DNA of 24,126 bases, taken from positions 1 through 24,126 of the IMG/VR virus record IMGVR_UViG_3300049826_000122. One strand, given 5' to 3'. The stretch comes from a virus. The translations under genes were made by a program, and so were the position numbers. Positions 1-6,907 of the stretch are shown piece by piece. How positions within the stretch are numbered: the first letter of the stretch is position 1; each line of letters begins with the position of its first letter. Below the pieces are notes generated by a model. It searched no databases and was not told where the DNA came from. It saw only the letters and a program-made list of their open reading frames with translations.

Positions 1-442
1 TCTCGAGTGAGAACGTGATGCCGCATTTCGGCTCAGTATAGGCGTAGGCTCGCAGGGCGCCGCGCACGTAGTGTCCGGCCTCAAGATCGCCTGACTCCTC
101 GGAGATGGCCTCCATTTGCCTGGTGACGACCTCCGGGCGGTGCTTATTGCTTGCCGTAATATAGACGGAGTCCTGATACCCGTCGACGTCCGGCTTGTCC
201 TCGTTGCCGTCGTGGAGGGGGGACACGATTTTTTTGGGCCACTTCGTCTTATCGGTGCCCCACTCCTTCATCGTTGCCGCCTTGACGGCCTCATGAACGA
301 TGGCGAGATCCGTTTTATTCGAGAAGATGAACGTCGCCGAAAACTTCGGCGCTTGATCTTTAAATCCTCGAGCCTGAAAAATCGCGGGGAAGCTTAGGCG
401 CGCTACGGGGGTTACGAATCGACAAGGATCTTTCTTTGACAT
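1..442 (-). CDS. DUF2815 single-strand DNA-binding protein (C-terminus cut off by window edge)
   Basis: An open minus-strand frame begins with ATG (complement of 440-442) and stays open to position 1, giving 147 residues that begin MSKKDPCRFVTPVARLSF. The stretches RLSFPAIFQARGF, KFSATFIFSNKTDL and GHYVRGALRAYAY match the DUF2815 layout, a phage OB-fold ssDNA-binding family comparable in role to T7 gp2.5. A purine-rich stretch (AAGAAGAGA) lies upstream of the ATG. It follows the DUF2800 nuclease gene by 33 bp on the same strand; DUF2800-DUF2815 is a recurring pair in phage replication modules, usually followed by a DNA polymerase, which would lie left of this window. It likely coats ssDNA during replication or recombination. 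The family call is from sequence pattern; the role is from family knowledge. Confidence 0.82.
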   Translation of the reverse strand, partial: MSKKDPCRFVTPVARLSFPAIFQARGFKDQAPKFSATFIFSNKTDLAIVHEAVKAATMKEWGTDKTKWPKKIVSPLHDGNEDKPDVDGYQDSVYITASNKHRPEVVTRQMEAISEESGDLEAGHYVRGALRAYAYTEPKCGITFSLE

Positions 443-475
443 CTGGGTGCATCTCTTCTTTCAGTTGGTTGCAGT

Positions 476-1348
476 TTAGAACCCCGCCGCCGCGCACTGG
501 GCACAATCGCCGCAGTCGAAGCAATCAGTCGGGGTGTTTTCTGGAACGTTCATAAACGCCCCAAAATCGGATAGAAGTTGTGCCCGAGCCTGCTCGGGCG
601 TTTTAGGTTTAATGAAGCGCGCGCGCATCGAACTCGCCACGCTTGGCGTATAGGCGCTGCAGATGGACTTTGCGGGACAGAAAAAACAATGCTCGCCCGG
701 CACGAGCGGCGCGTTCTTTCTCTCTGCCTCTTGAACGCCGACCTTGAATCGAATCGACCAGTCGGTTAGCTCCTCAATGGTGAGTAATGCCTGGCGTACG
801 GGTCCTTCGGCGTGCGGAGCGTTGGGCTGAATGACCACCAAGGTGACGCGCTCGAAGTTATAGTCGTACGCGTGCGCGATGCCGAGAGCGTAGAAAATGA
901 GCTGGGGGTTATTCTTGACCTCAACGGGCATTCTACCGTTCTTATAGTCTATAACTTGCAGTTGACCGAAGTGCTCGACGATCACGGCGTCGGCCGTGCC
1001 CCACATATCAGGGTGAATGTGGGCAAGACTACTTTTCGTCTCGGCAAGCAGCTCGTGTTTGGATTTGGGGCGAAGCTTCCAGATGACCAGAGCGGCATTT
1101 TCCGCCCGCATCACGCGCTCCTCTGGATGTTTAGCACGCAAGAACCGGGAGGTTGAGAGTTGCTTATGCACACCGTTCTTGAGAAATGATTCGAGGCACT
1201 CGTGCGTCAGGGTCCCCTCTAAGGCCGCAGGCGACTCTTTGTCGGGGGGCGCTTTCGCGCACAGAGCTATGCTGCCGGCGCAAGTGAGCCAGCGATGCGT
1301 ACTCGAGGCCGAAAACTTTGCGTGCACCTTGGTGGGCATGAGCGTCAT
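476..1348 (-). CDS. DUF2800 family Cas4/RecB-like PD-(D/E)XK nuclease
   Basis: 290 residues from ATG at 1348. The frame stays open upstream to 1420, but ATG 1348 follows GGGGAA and precedes the conserved N-terminus; ATG 1339 is an alternative. Motifs: HRWLTCAGS (residues 18-26), EGTLTHE (44-50), WGTADA with Asp120, VIDYKNG with Asp134 and Lys136, and a C-terminal HCFFCPAKSIC with Cys221, 224 and 230. Together with Cys23 these match the four-cysteine iron-sulphur arrangement of Cas4/AdnAB-type nucleases. Expected activity is exonuclease processing of DNA ends in phage recombination or replication, alongside DUF2815 and the SNF2 helicase. Odd feature: the last 15 residues carry CFDCGDCAQC (Cys276, 279, 282, 285), a CxxCxxCxxC series beyond the usual cluster. 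Confidence 0.85.
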   Translation of the reverse strand: MTLMPTKVHAKFSASSTHRWLTCAGSIALCAKAPPDKESPAALEGTLTHECLESFLKNGVHKQLSTSRFLRAKHPEERVMRAENAALVIWKLRPKSKHELLAETKSSLAHIHPDMWGTADAVIVEHFGQLQVIDYKNGRMPVEVKNNPQLIFYALGIAHAYDYNFERVTLVVIQPNAPHAEGPVRQALLTIEELTDWSIRFKVGVQEAERKNAPLVPGEHCFFCPAKSICSAYTPSVASSMRARFIKPKTPEQARAQLLSDFGAFMNVPENTPTDCFDCGDCAQCAAAGF

Positions 1349-1370
1349 AGGGTTCCCCGTAAACGGAGAG

Positions 1371-1401
1371 GGCTCAACCGCTGTTGTGTGACGGTTGAGC
1401 C
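1371..1401 (-). other. Intergenic 10-bp hairpin before the DUF2800 gene
   Basis: GGCTCAACCG (1371-1380) pairs perfectly with CGGTTGAGCC (1392-1401) around an 11-nt loop. It lies in the 92-bp gap between the end of the acidic protein gene (1441) and the nuclease start (1348). On the transcribed minus strand the stem is followed by CTCTCCGTTT, not a proper U run, so it is more likely an attenuator, processing site or mRNA-stability hairpin than a strong terminator. Confidence 0.6.
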
Positions 1402-1440
1402 CCCGCCCCGAGGTATCCACGACCCCAGAGCAATTTGTTT

Positions 1441-1845
1441 TTAGATTTCGAGCGCCGCAATGATCTTGCCGTACTTCGAGACGTCGAGATCGTGCACCGA
1501 CTTCACGCCGAATTTCTTGAGTACCTTCATGGCGGCCGGGCGGTCGTTCTCGGCCGCGTAGTCTTGCAGCGCCTTGATGACGTCCTTCTTTGTGTGCTCT
1601 GGCTCGGCGTCCGCGCCGTCGTCGCTGATCTCGTCGTCACCGAGGTCGGTATCTTCAACTTCGTCGGCGGCGGCGGCCTTAGCTTTCTTGCTTGCCTTTG
1701 CGGTGGGTGCAACGTCATCGGTGGGGGTGGATTTCAACCCAGCGATTACGGTTTTAAGGGCCGCGAGCTGAGTCTCGACAGACCCCATCGTTGAGTTAAG
1801 TGCATTGAGATGCGCGGCGGTGAGTTCGCTTAAGAGTTTTTGCAT
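1441..1845 (-). CDS. Small acidic phage protein with conserved C-terminal helical domain
   Basis: 134 residues from ATG at 1845, preceded by AAGGA about 10 nt upstream. Three parts are visible: an N-terminal helix rich in Leu/Ala/Thr (1-40), a low-complexity linker rich in Lys, Ala and Asp/Glu (about 41-82), and a C-terminal domain reading KKDVIKALQDYAAENDR then AAMKVLKKFGVKSVHDL. The last part resembles a short helical domain seen at the C-terminus of several phage replication-module proteins (a loop of x-G-R/D-x-A-A, then LLxxFG, then V-x-x-L). Function is unknown. It sits between the SNF2 helicase (15 bp upstream) and the nuclease on the same transcript, so an accessory replication or recombination role is plausible but only inferred. 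Confidence 0.7.
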   Translation of the reverse strand: MQKLLSELTAAHLNALNSTMGSVETQLAALKTVIAGLKSTPTDDVAPTAKASKKAKAAAADEVEDTDLGDDEISDDGADAEPEHTKKDVIKALQDYAAENDRPAAMKVLKKFGVKSVHDLDVSKYGKIIAALEI

Positions 1846-1860
1846 AGAGGGATTTTCCTT

Positions 1861-3231
1861 TTAGAGTTGGTCGGACGTTGCGCTTTTTCGCAGATTGCTC
1901 TCCAGGATTGCGCGGTCTCTGGAATTCTTAAAAACTAAAAACTGCTCGTGCACGGCGAACTCCTGACCGATGCGATCGGCGCGATCGGCGGCTTGAGAGT
2001 TTACGCCCGGTACCCACGACGGCTCGACGTGAAAGACGCGCGTCGCCTTGGTGAGCGTAAATCCGACTCCACACGCATCGACGTTGCCGATAAAAACTCG
2101 GTGCTCGCGCTTGGATTGAAACGCGTCGACCAGTTTCTGGCGCACGGCCTTCGGCGTCTGCCCGGTGATCACCAAGGGTTTGTACTTTGCAAGCCCCTTT
2201 GCGAGTAGCGCAACGACGTCGATGTGCCGGGCGAAGACGAGCGCGCTCTCGTCCGTCTCGGCCAGCTCACCTTTAATAAAGGCGACGGCTAAGGGCGCCT
2301 TCGCGTGCCCGAGTAATCTAAGGTAGGTGGCTTCGGGCGAGTCGGGCGCGATGGTCCTCTTAGCTAAATCCTCATGCGAGGAATACTTACTTAACATCTG
2401 CCGGTCGAGCTTTGCGGCCTGTGCAGGAAGGTCGTCGGCGAGGATAACGAGCTCTGACGTGCGGGGCGTGAGCTCTTTGAGAACGTCTGCCTTCTTGATC
2501 CGCAGCATGAACGTGCGCCGCAGGTTACCGAACAGCTCGGGGACGTTCGAGCGGCCTTCAAAGTCATACCCCCAACCGTCGTAAAAACCAGCGCAGTAGT
2601 GCATGCCGAAAGAATTGTACGACCTATAATTGATCGTCTCAGGCGCGAAGCGCGAGATGATCGGGTAAAGTTCTTTTGGTTTGCCGTTCGGGATGGGGGT
2701 GCCCGACATAAACGCAATGCGTTCGAAGCCGCGCAGTAACCCCCACTCGCCGGTTAGGCTCTCGGTGCGCTGAGAGTCGATCGTCTTATATCTATGCGCC
2801 TCGTCGACGAAGGCCATGGCGCCGGATCGAGCCATCTCGCCCGCGCGGTCCCATAGATCGAGGCGCGCGCCGAGCGGGTCGGCGATCAGGGAATCGGGCA
2901 CGATCAGGATATCGGCCTCTTTAACGTGGTGGTCGATGCGGTCGTCTCCGCCATAGATTGCAACTCGCGCGTCGTGCGTGTTCCAGGCGCTGAGCATGAT
3001 GCGCGTGTTGACGGCCAGGAAAGGAGGGCAGAAATAGACGGCGCGGCGACCACTAGCGTTAATAGCCAGAGCGGCCATGATTGTTTTGCCCGTGCCGGCG
3101 TCGGCTGCGAGATACGAACGATTGCGCTCGAGCATGAAGCGTGCGCCGTCGGGCTGAAAATGTTTAGGCGTCAAGTGTGCCGGATGCGGAATTGCGCCCG
3201 CATACGGCGTGACTCTTATGGATTGTGGCAA
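1861..3231 (-). CDS. SNF2-family DNA helicase/ATPase
   Basis: 456 residues starting at TTG (complement of 3229-3231). The start is supported by TAAGGA 8-9 nt upstream and by the lack of any in-frame ATG in the stretch before it. Superfamily 2 motifs are in order: Walker A ADAGTGKT (43-50), DEAH (143-146) within FVDEAHRYK, motif III MSGTP (175-179), and motif VI QAADRADRIGQ (413-423), the QxxxRxxRxGQ signature of SNF2 proteins. It resembles the SMARCAL1-like helicases of phage replication modules but has only the two RecA-like lobes and no HARP repeats. Likely role: ATP-driven remodelling or annealing of branched DNA during phage replication. It is the first gene of the leftward block. Confidence 0.9.
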   Translation of the reverse strand: MPQSIRVTPYAGAIPHPAHLTPKHFQPDGARFMLERNRSYLAADAGTGKTIMAALAINASGRRAVYFCPPFLAVNTRIMLSAWNTHDARVAIYGGDDRIDHHVKEADILIVPDSLIADPLGARLDLWDRAGEMARSGAMAFVDEAHRYKTIDSQRTESLTGEWGLLRGFERIAFMSGTPIPNGKPKELYPIISRFAPETINYRSYNSFGMHYCAGFYDGWGYDFEGRSNVPELFGNLRRTFMLRIKKADVLKELTPRTSELVILADDLPAQAAKLDRQMLSKYSSHEDLAKRTIAPDSPEATYLRLLGHAKAPLAVAFIKGELAETDESALVFARHIDVVALLAKGLAKYKPLVITGQTPKAVRQKLVDAFQSKREHRVFIGNVDACGVGFTLTKATRVFHVEPSWVPGVNSQAADRADRIGQEFAVHEQFLVFKNSRDRAILESNLRKSATSDQL

Positions 3232-3323
3232 CGGCTGATTCCTTAGGTGGAAAATGAAGCTAAATTGAAATTGTCCTTTTGTAAACTTTTATATTAAGAT
3301 TTTTTAAAGGACGTAAAAACTAG
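3232..3323. promoter_or_regulatory. Divergent early control region
   Basis: The 92-bp AT-rich gap lies between the leftward helicase gene and the rightward regulator gene. For the rightward side, TTGAAA (3265-3270) with TTTATA (3288-3293, 17-bp spacing) or TATATT (3290-3295, 19 bp) is a plausible sigma70-type promoter, followed by AAAGGA about 12 nt before the ATG. For the leftward side a TTTACA element on the minus strand is visible, but its -10 is weak. This is the usual position for a phage genetic switch; the operator itself cannot be resolved by eye. Confidence 0.5.
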
Positions 3324-3680
3324 ATGAATTTATCGAAATGGATCGAAAAGAACGGCGGCATTAATAGGGCCGCCAAGCAGCTCGGGGTTAGTATCCATAG
3401 AGTCTATGCCTGGCAGGCGTACGCCTGCCTGCCGAAGGCTGCCATGATGAGACAGATTTTCGAGAAGACGCGCGGCGCGGTCTCTTACAAGGAGCTGGTG
3501 GACGAGTACCTGGATCACACGATGGCTAAAAAAGGGGCGTCAAAACGGCCGAGGCGCGTCCCTAAAAAGAAGCGTAAACCCCTGCTGAACGCAATCGGCA
3601 CGCGGACGGGGATGCACCATAGTGCGGCGGCGCTCGCGAAGCTGGTCCGTAAGAGGCCCAAGCAAGATCCCGGCTTTTAG
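3324..3680 (+). CDS. Cro/YdaS-like helix-turn-helix regulator
   Basis: 118 residues. Residues 11-31 (GGINRAAKQLGVSIHRVYAW) form a clear helix-turn-helix, followed by a segment ending LPKAAMMRQIFEKTRG, typical of Cro/YdaS-type phage regulators where the HTH precedes a short P-x-x-x-x-x-I helix. The C-terminal half (from about residue 66) is very basic, with KRPRRVPKKKRK and a second basic tail, which is longer than usual and may add nonspecific DNA binding. It is divergent from the replication block and 46 bp upstream of the primase gene, so it probably controls the early promoters. Family assignment is by pattern; targets are inferred. Confidence 0.75.
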   Translation: MNLSKWIEKNGGINRAAKQLGVSIHRVYAWQAYACLPKAAMMRQIFEKTRGAVSYKELVDEYLDHTMAKKGASKRPRRVPKKKRKPLLNAIGTRTGMHHSAAALAKLVRKRPKQDPGF

Positions 3681-3726
3681 TTCTCTCCTTTTTAAACCCA
3701 CCAACCCGAAAGAAAACACATAACTC

Positions 3727-5956
3727 ATGACTGGTGAGGCGAAACGCTTACACGATTTAGGATTTGCTGTTCATTGGCTACGGTCGAAATCAAAGATCCC
3801 GGTCGAGTCCGGGTGGACGACGGGGGCGAGGGCTCCCTGGGCCGAATTAAAAAAGAAGTACCGCCCCGGCATGAATCTCGGCGTCCGCTTAGGTGAGGCA
3901 TCGCGGCGGGTACTTGGCAGGCGTGGACGTGGACGTGAAAGACCCGACGAAGCTCGCCGAGGCCGAGGCGAAGCTGGCAGAGATTACGCGTGGGCAGTTG
4001 TTTCCGGAAGTGCGATCGGGCGGCGGAAAGGGGTCGAGGCATCTCTATTGCATTACACCTGAGCCGTTTAAGATGGTCACGGTCGCACGGCAACCCGGCT
4101 GGGAAATTTGTATCTACTCGGAGGGCAGGCAGATGGTGCTGCCGCCGTCGATTCACCCGGTGACCGGTAAGGCATACGCGTGGACGGTGGGCGTGGACGG
4201 GGCCGTGCCGACGCTTGATGTGGAGCCGTGGCGAGCGTCGTCTGGGGGTGACGCGAAGGCGGCGATATCCGTAGACGACGGGTTTGAGCCCGTCGATGTC
4301 GACGTCGTCACCTCTGAGCTACCTGACGCAACGGTGGAGCTGATCTTATCGGGCGGCGGATGTGTTGACCGCTCGGCGGCGCTGTACGGCGTGGCGACGG
4401 CCATGGTGAAGGCCCGCTTCACGGATGCGGAGATATTATCAGTGCTCACGGACCGCAGTACGTTCTTAGGGAAGTGCGCCTACGATCATGCGCAGACGAC
4501 GTCGAGGGCGCGGGCGGCGGCCTGGGTGCTGCGCTATACGCTCACCAATGCGCGAGCCGATGTCTCGGCCGCGACGCTATTCGAGAGCGTGGTGGACGTA
4601 TCGGATGACGCGGACCTAGAGGCCTTAGGCAGCTTAACGGTGCCGCGGCGGGAGGACGGCTATTATACGCGCGGCGAGAAGGGGAAGCTGACTCCTAACT
4701 TTGATGCGCTCCTGGCCGCCTATGCGGCCGAGCACCCGTTTAGGACGATCGCGGACATGAAGGAGGTCTTTACTTTTAATGGGACGCACTACGTGGGCGT
4801 GACGCCGATCGAGCTAAAGTCCTTCGCCGAGGACTCGTTTCGGCCGAAGCCGACGGACTCGATCCGCACCGAATTCCTGAGCAAGGTCTTTGCAAACTGC
4901 GTAACGCGCAGGGAGTTTTTTACGCGCACGACAGAGGGGAAGGTCAACTTCCGCAACGGCGTGCTGGATGTCAGCAGCGGAGCGGAGAGGCTAGTCTCCC
5001 ACTCGCCGGAGTTTGGGTTTAGGGGCGTGCTGCCGTACGACTACGATGCGAAAGCCGAGTGCCCGGTGTTCGCCGAGTGGCTCAACGGGGTGATGCGCGG
5101 GGATGCGGATCTCGTAGCAATCCTGCAGGAGTATATGGGCTACGTCGTGCGTGGTGGGGACTATAAGTATCACAAGGCGCTCTGGCTCGGCGGCGTAGGG
5201 CGAAACGGTAAGAGTACTTTCGTCGACGTGCTAAAGGCCCTGATCGGCGTCGGCAACTTCGCGTGTATCTCGATTAAGGCACTCGTGAATGATCGCTTCG
5301 CTAGTGCGATGCTGGACGGCATGGTGGCGAATTTCTCTGAGGAGACGAGCCCGCAGGAGCTGGCCGACTCCGGGCCGTTTAAGAACCTAACGGGCGACGG
5401 GGAACTGCAGGCGCAAAAGAAGTACGGCGACCCGTACTTCTTTCGCAACCGCGCGAAGCTGATCATGACTTATAACCGCATCCCCGACTTGGCCGACTTA
5501 TCGCGCGGGATGCTCTCGAGACCGTTGATCGTGCCGTTCGAGAAAATCATTGCCGAGAAGGCGCAGGATCAAGGCATTAAGAGGAAGCTGTTTCGGGAGC
5601 TGCCGGGCATCTTTAACTTCGCGCTGCGTGGCTGGCATCGCTTAGAAGATCAGGGGCAGTTTACAGAGAGCTCAAGATCGGCGCTTGCCCTGAAGCGCGT
5701 CGAGCAGGAGTCGTGCAACGTCTATCAATGGGTTGAGCAGTACGTCGGCGGCGTCGAGGGTTGGCACGAGGGGGTCGCCGAAGAGGTCGGTAACTTCACT
5801 CCGGGTGAGCTCTATACGCGGTACTGTAAAAGGGAGCGAAGGGCGTATAGAGCGCCTGAGTTTTTCCGCCGATTAAATAAACACCCGCTGATTGAGAGCA
5901 GACGAAAAAAGGTAAATGGGACTCGAATTTATCGGGGCTTGGTTTTGGAATTTTGA
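3727..5956 (+). CDS. Primase-polymerase / D5-like SF3 helicase, interrupted by a frameshift near residue 56-61
   Basis: Two overlapping frames make one gene. Frame A starts at ATG 3727 and carries the prim-pol N-terminus (GFAVHWLRSKSKIPVESGW and NLGVRLG) but closes at 4060-4062. Frame B opens after a TAG at 3890-3892 and runs to 5956 with 687 codons. Frame B holds the catalytic GVDVDVKD (Asp12, Asp14 of that frame) and SGGGKGSRHLY (His50) of the prim-pol domain. It then holds a D5-type helicase: Walker A GVGRNGKST (434-442), Walker B MVANFSEE (477-484), motif C KLIMTYNRIP (522-531) and the arginine-finger region SRGMLSRPL. Joining the frames needs one skipped base between 3893 and about 3911. 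This could be a sequencing error, a real mutation or recoding. If translated only from GTG 3893 the helicase stays intact. Predicted role: priming and unwinding at the phage origin just downstream. Confidence 0.85.
3893..3911 (+). other. Frameshift zone in the primase gene
   Basis: The 5' frame is conserved up to LGEAS and the downstream frame is conserved from GGYLAGVDVD, so the change must fall in this GC-rich stretch (GCATCGCGGCGGG). Moving from the first frame to the second requires skipping one base, equal to one extra base in the DNA. No recognised +1 recoding motif is in frame here. Confidence 0.75.
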
Positions 5957-5957
5957 T

Positions 5958-5975
5958 GGACAGATCGATCTGTCC
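5958..5975. repeat. 18-bp perfect palindrome
   Basis: GGACAGATCGATCTGTCC is self-complementary over all 18 bp and joins one forward and one reverse repeat unit head to head. It begins 1 bp after the primase-helicase stop codon. Such a symmetric site would suit a dimeric binding protein. Confidence 0.95.
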
Positions 5976-6071
5976 TTGATCTGTCTTGATCTGTCCACAG
6001 AACGGGGGTGCGTTATAAAATAGAGGCTGAGTGGGGATTGTGGACAGATCAAGGACAGATCAAGGACAGAT
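5968..6071. repeat. Inverted repeat 1 (31/32-nt arms)
   Basis: The left arm 5968-5998 carries three reverse units and the right arm 6040-6071 carries three forward units with 11-bp periodicity. The arms are exact complements except for one base missing in the left arm at the middle unit (TGTCTTG against TGTCCTTG). The 41-bp spacer 5999-6039 includes TTATAAAATAG. Confidence 0.92.
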
Positions 6072-6139
6072 GTTTTTCACCACCATCTGTCCAGCGCGAA
6101 AGCGAGAATTTGCCTCGGAAAGTGAATGGGAAATATACT

Positions 6140-6275
6140 CTGTGGACAGATTGGACAGATCTTTCCTCTAAAAGTTTATAGTAAGAGATAGAAAGGGGGA
6201 AATAGAGAGAAATAAGGGGGTATATAGCGTATAGAGAGAGAGTAGGAGCAAAAGATCTGTCCAATCTGTCCACAG
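6140..6275. repeat. Inverted repeat 2 (perfect 25-bp arms)
   Basis: Arm 6140-6164 (starting CTGTGGACAGATTGGACAGA) is the exact reverse complement of 6251-6275. Each arm holds two repeat units 9 bp apart. The 86-bp spacer between them is strongly purine-rich on the plus strand, with runs such as GAAAGGGGGAAATAGAGAGA and almost no C. A cruciform or an unwinding element is conceivable. Confidence 0.95.
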
Positions 6276-6314
6276 CCATTTTCGAGTATGTAAAAACAAA
6301 CGGAAACGCATCGA

Positions 6315-6656
6315 ATGGGAAAACGAAAAAGCCGAATTATTAAACAAGATGGTGGGGTGAATTCAAAGCAGCGACAACAACTCGCGTCCGCCATCCGGCA
6401 GGTGTGGAGTTGGTCGCACGCGAGAAAGATTTGCATAGCGAGGGCAACCGATGACGAGGGTTTTGGGCGTTGTGAGATTTGTAAAAAGAAAGTGCCGAGA
6501 CTGTTCGCGGACCATATTGAGGCATGCGGGGATTTGTTGGAAGAGGGTTATCTGTCCAGAATGTTCCGCCCTTCGACAGCTCTCCAGGCTCTCTGCAAAA
6601 AATGCCACGACGCTAAAACCAGAATGGAACGAAAACGAAATGCTGAAGGATTCTGA
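6315..6656 (+). CDS. HNH endonuclease
   Basis: 113 residues. The motif runs CEIC (53-56), then ADHIEACGD (65-73) giving the first catalytic-type DH pair, then LQALCKKCHDAKT (90-102) with CxxCH. This is the zinc-bound beta-beta-alpha-metal layout of phage HNH nucleases. The central Asn, normally in NLQxLC, appears as Ala here (STALQALC), so activity is uncertain. The N-terminus is basic (GKRKSRIIK). HNH genes near terminase genes often act with the terminase in DNA cutting and packaging, which fits this location at the start of the packaging block and just after the repeat region. Confidence 0.8.
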   Translation: MGKRKSRIIKQDGGVNSKQRQQLASAIRQVWSWSHARKICIARATDDEGFGRCEICKKKVPRLFADHIEACGDLLEEGYLSRMFRPSTALQALCKKCHDAKTRMERKRNAEGF

Positions 6657-6822
6657 AGCGCAGCTTGGGTCGTTCGAGCGCAAAGAGTACGAAAGGCTCC
6701 AGCCGATAAAAGTCGACGATGGGGGCGAGGCGCTGATACATAGGCATTGTTTAAGATGCGAGAAGGCGTTTTGCGCGCAGGGGCCCTACCAGCGGCTTTG
6801 TTATACTTGCCGCAAGGCGTAA
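6640..6822 (+). CDS. Small zinc-ribbon protein
   Basis: 60 residues from ATG 6640, overlapping the end of the HNH gene by 17 bp in another frame. The frame is open further upstream (to 6451), but that part only shadows the HNH gene. The C-terminal half reads HRHCLRCEKAFCAQGPYQRL followed by CYTCRKA, giving CxxC-x13-CxxC (Cys37, 40, 54, 57), a single zinc ribbon common in tiny phage proteins. There is no strong ribosome-binding site, so translational coupling to the HNH gene is likely. Its role is unknown; nucleic-acid binding or an HNH/terminase accessory is an inference. Confidence 0.65.
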   Translation: MLKDSEAQLGSFERKEYERLQPIKVDDGGEALIHRHCLRCEKAFCAQGPYQRLCYTCRKA

Positions 6823-6907
6823 TAAATTTCTACTTGCACGAAAGCGAATTGGATGGTTTGCTTTGAGTCTAGCAACCCCACTTTTCTTGACTGGAGAAAC
6901 TTCTCGC

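Larger units (their letters stand above)
5957..6314. other. Non-coding repeat-rich region, candidate replication origin
   Basis: This 358-bp gap between the primase-helicase and HNH genes holds no convincing gene. It contains GGACAGAT six times forward (5958, 6042, 6053, 6064, 6144, 6153) and its complement ATCTGTCC five times (5968, 5989, 6085, 6255, 6264), plus one variant (ATCTGTCT, 5979). Spacings within clusters are 9-11 bp, near one helical turn. Eight GATC sites fall inside or beside the units. The repeats form nested inverted repeats around AT-rich and purine-rich DNA. Iteron-like clusters next to the replicative helicase gene are a classic origin layout; an operator or packaging site is the main alternative. 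Confidence 0.65.

Noticed and set aside
116-397. 93-residue plus-strand frame at the left edge
   Set aside because: It is the reverse-strand shadow of the DUF2815 gene, which matches a known family.
3888-3893. CTTAGG resembling the yeast Ty1 +1 frameshift site near the primase break
   Set aside because: It is not in the zero frame (codons are CGC TTA GGT) and is followed by T rather than C; the motif is also eukaryotic.
5958-6275. Repeats considered as a CRISPR array
   Set aside because: Units are 8 bp, occur in both orientations and at 9-11 bp spacing, with no uniform spacers and no cas genes.
6049-6279. 76-residue minus-strand frame in the repeat region
   Set aside because: It spans the inverted repeats and the purine tract, so its Tyr/Ser/Leu composition is a by-product; no ribosome site or family match.
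6451-6639. Upstream extension of the zinc-ribbon protein, with several extra cysteines
   Set aside because: The cysteines come from reading the HNH zinc region in another frame; ATG 6640 gives a normal-sized protein.
6832-6870. TTGCACG followed by TTGC, as a possible sigma54 promoter before the His-rich gene
   Set aside because: The spacing between the two elements is far too long for the -24/-12 pattern.
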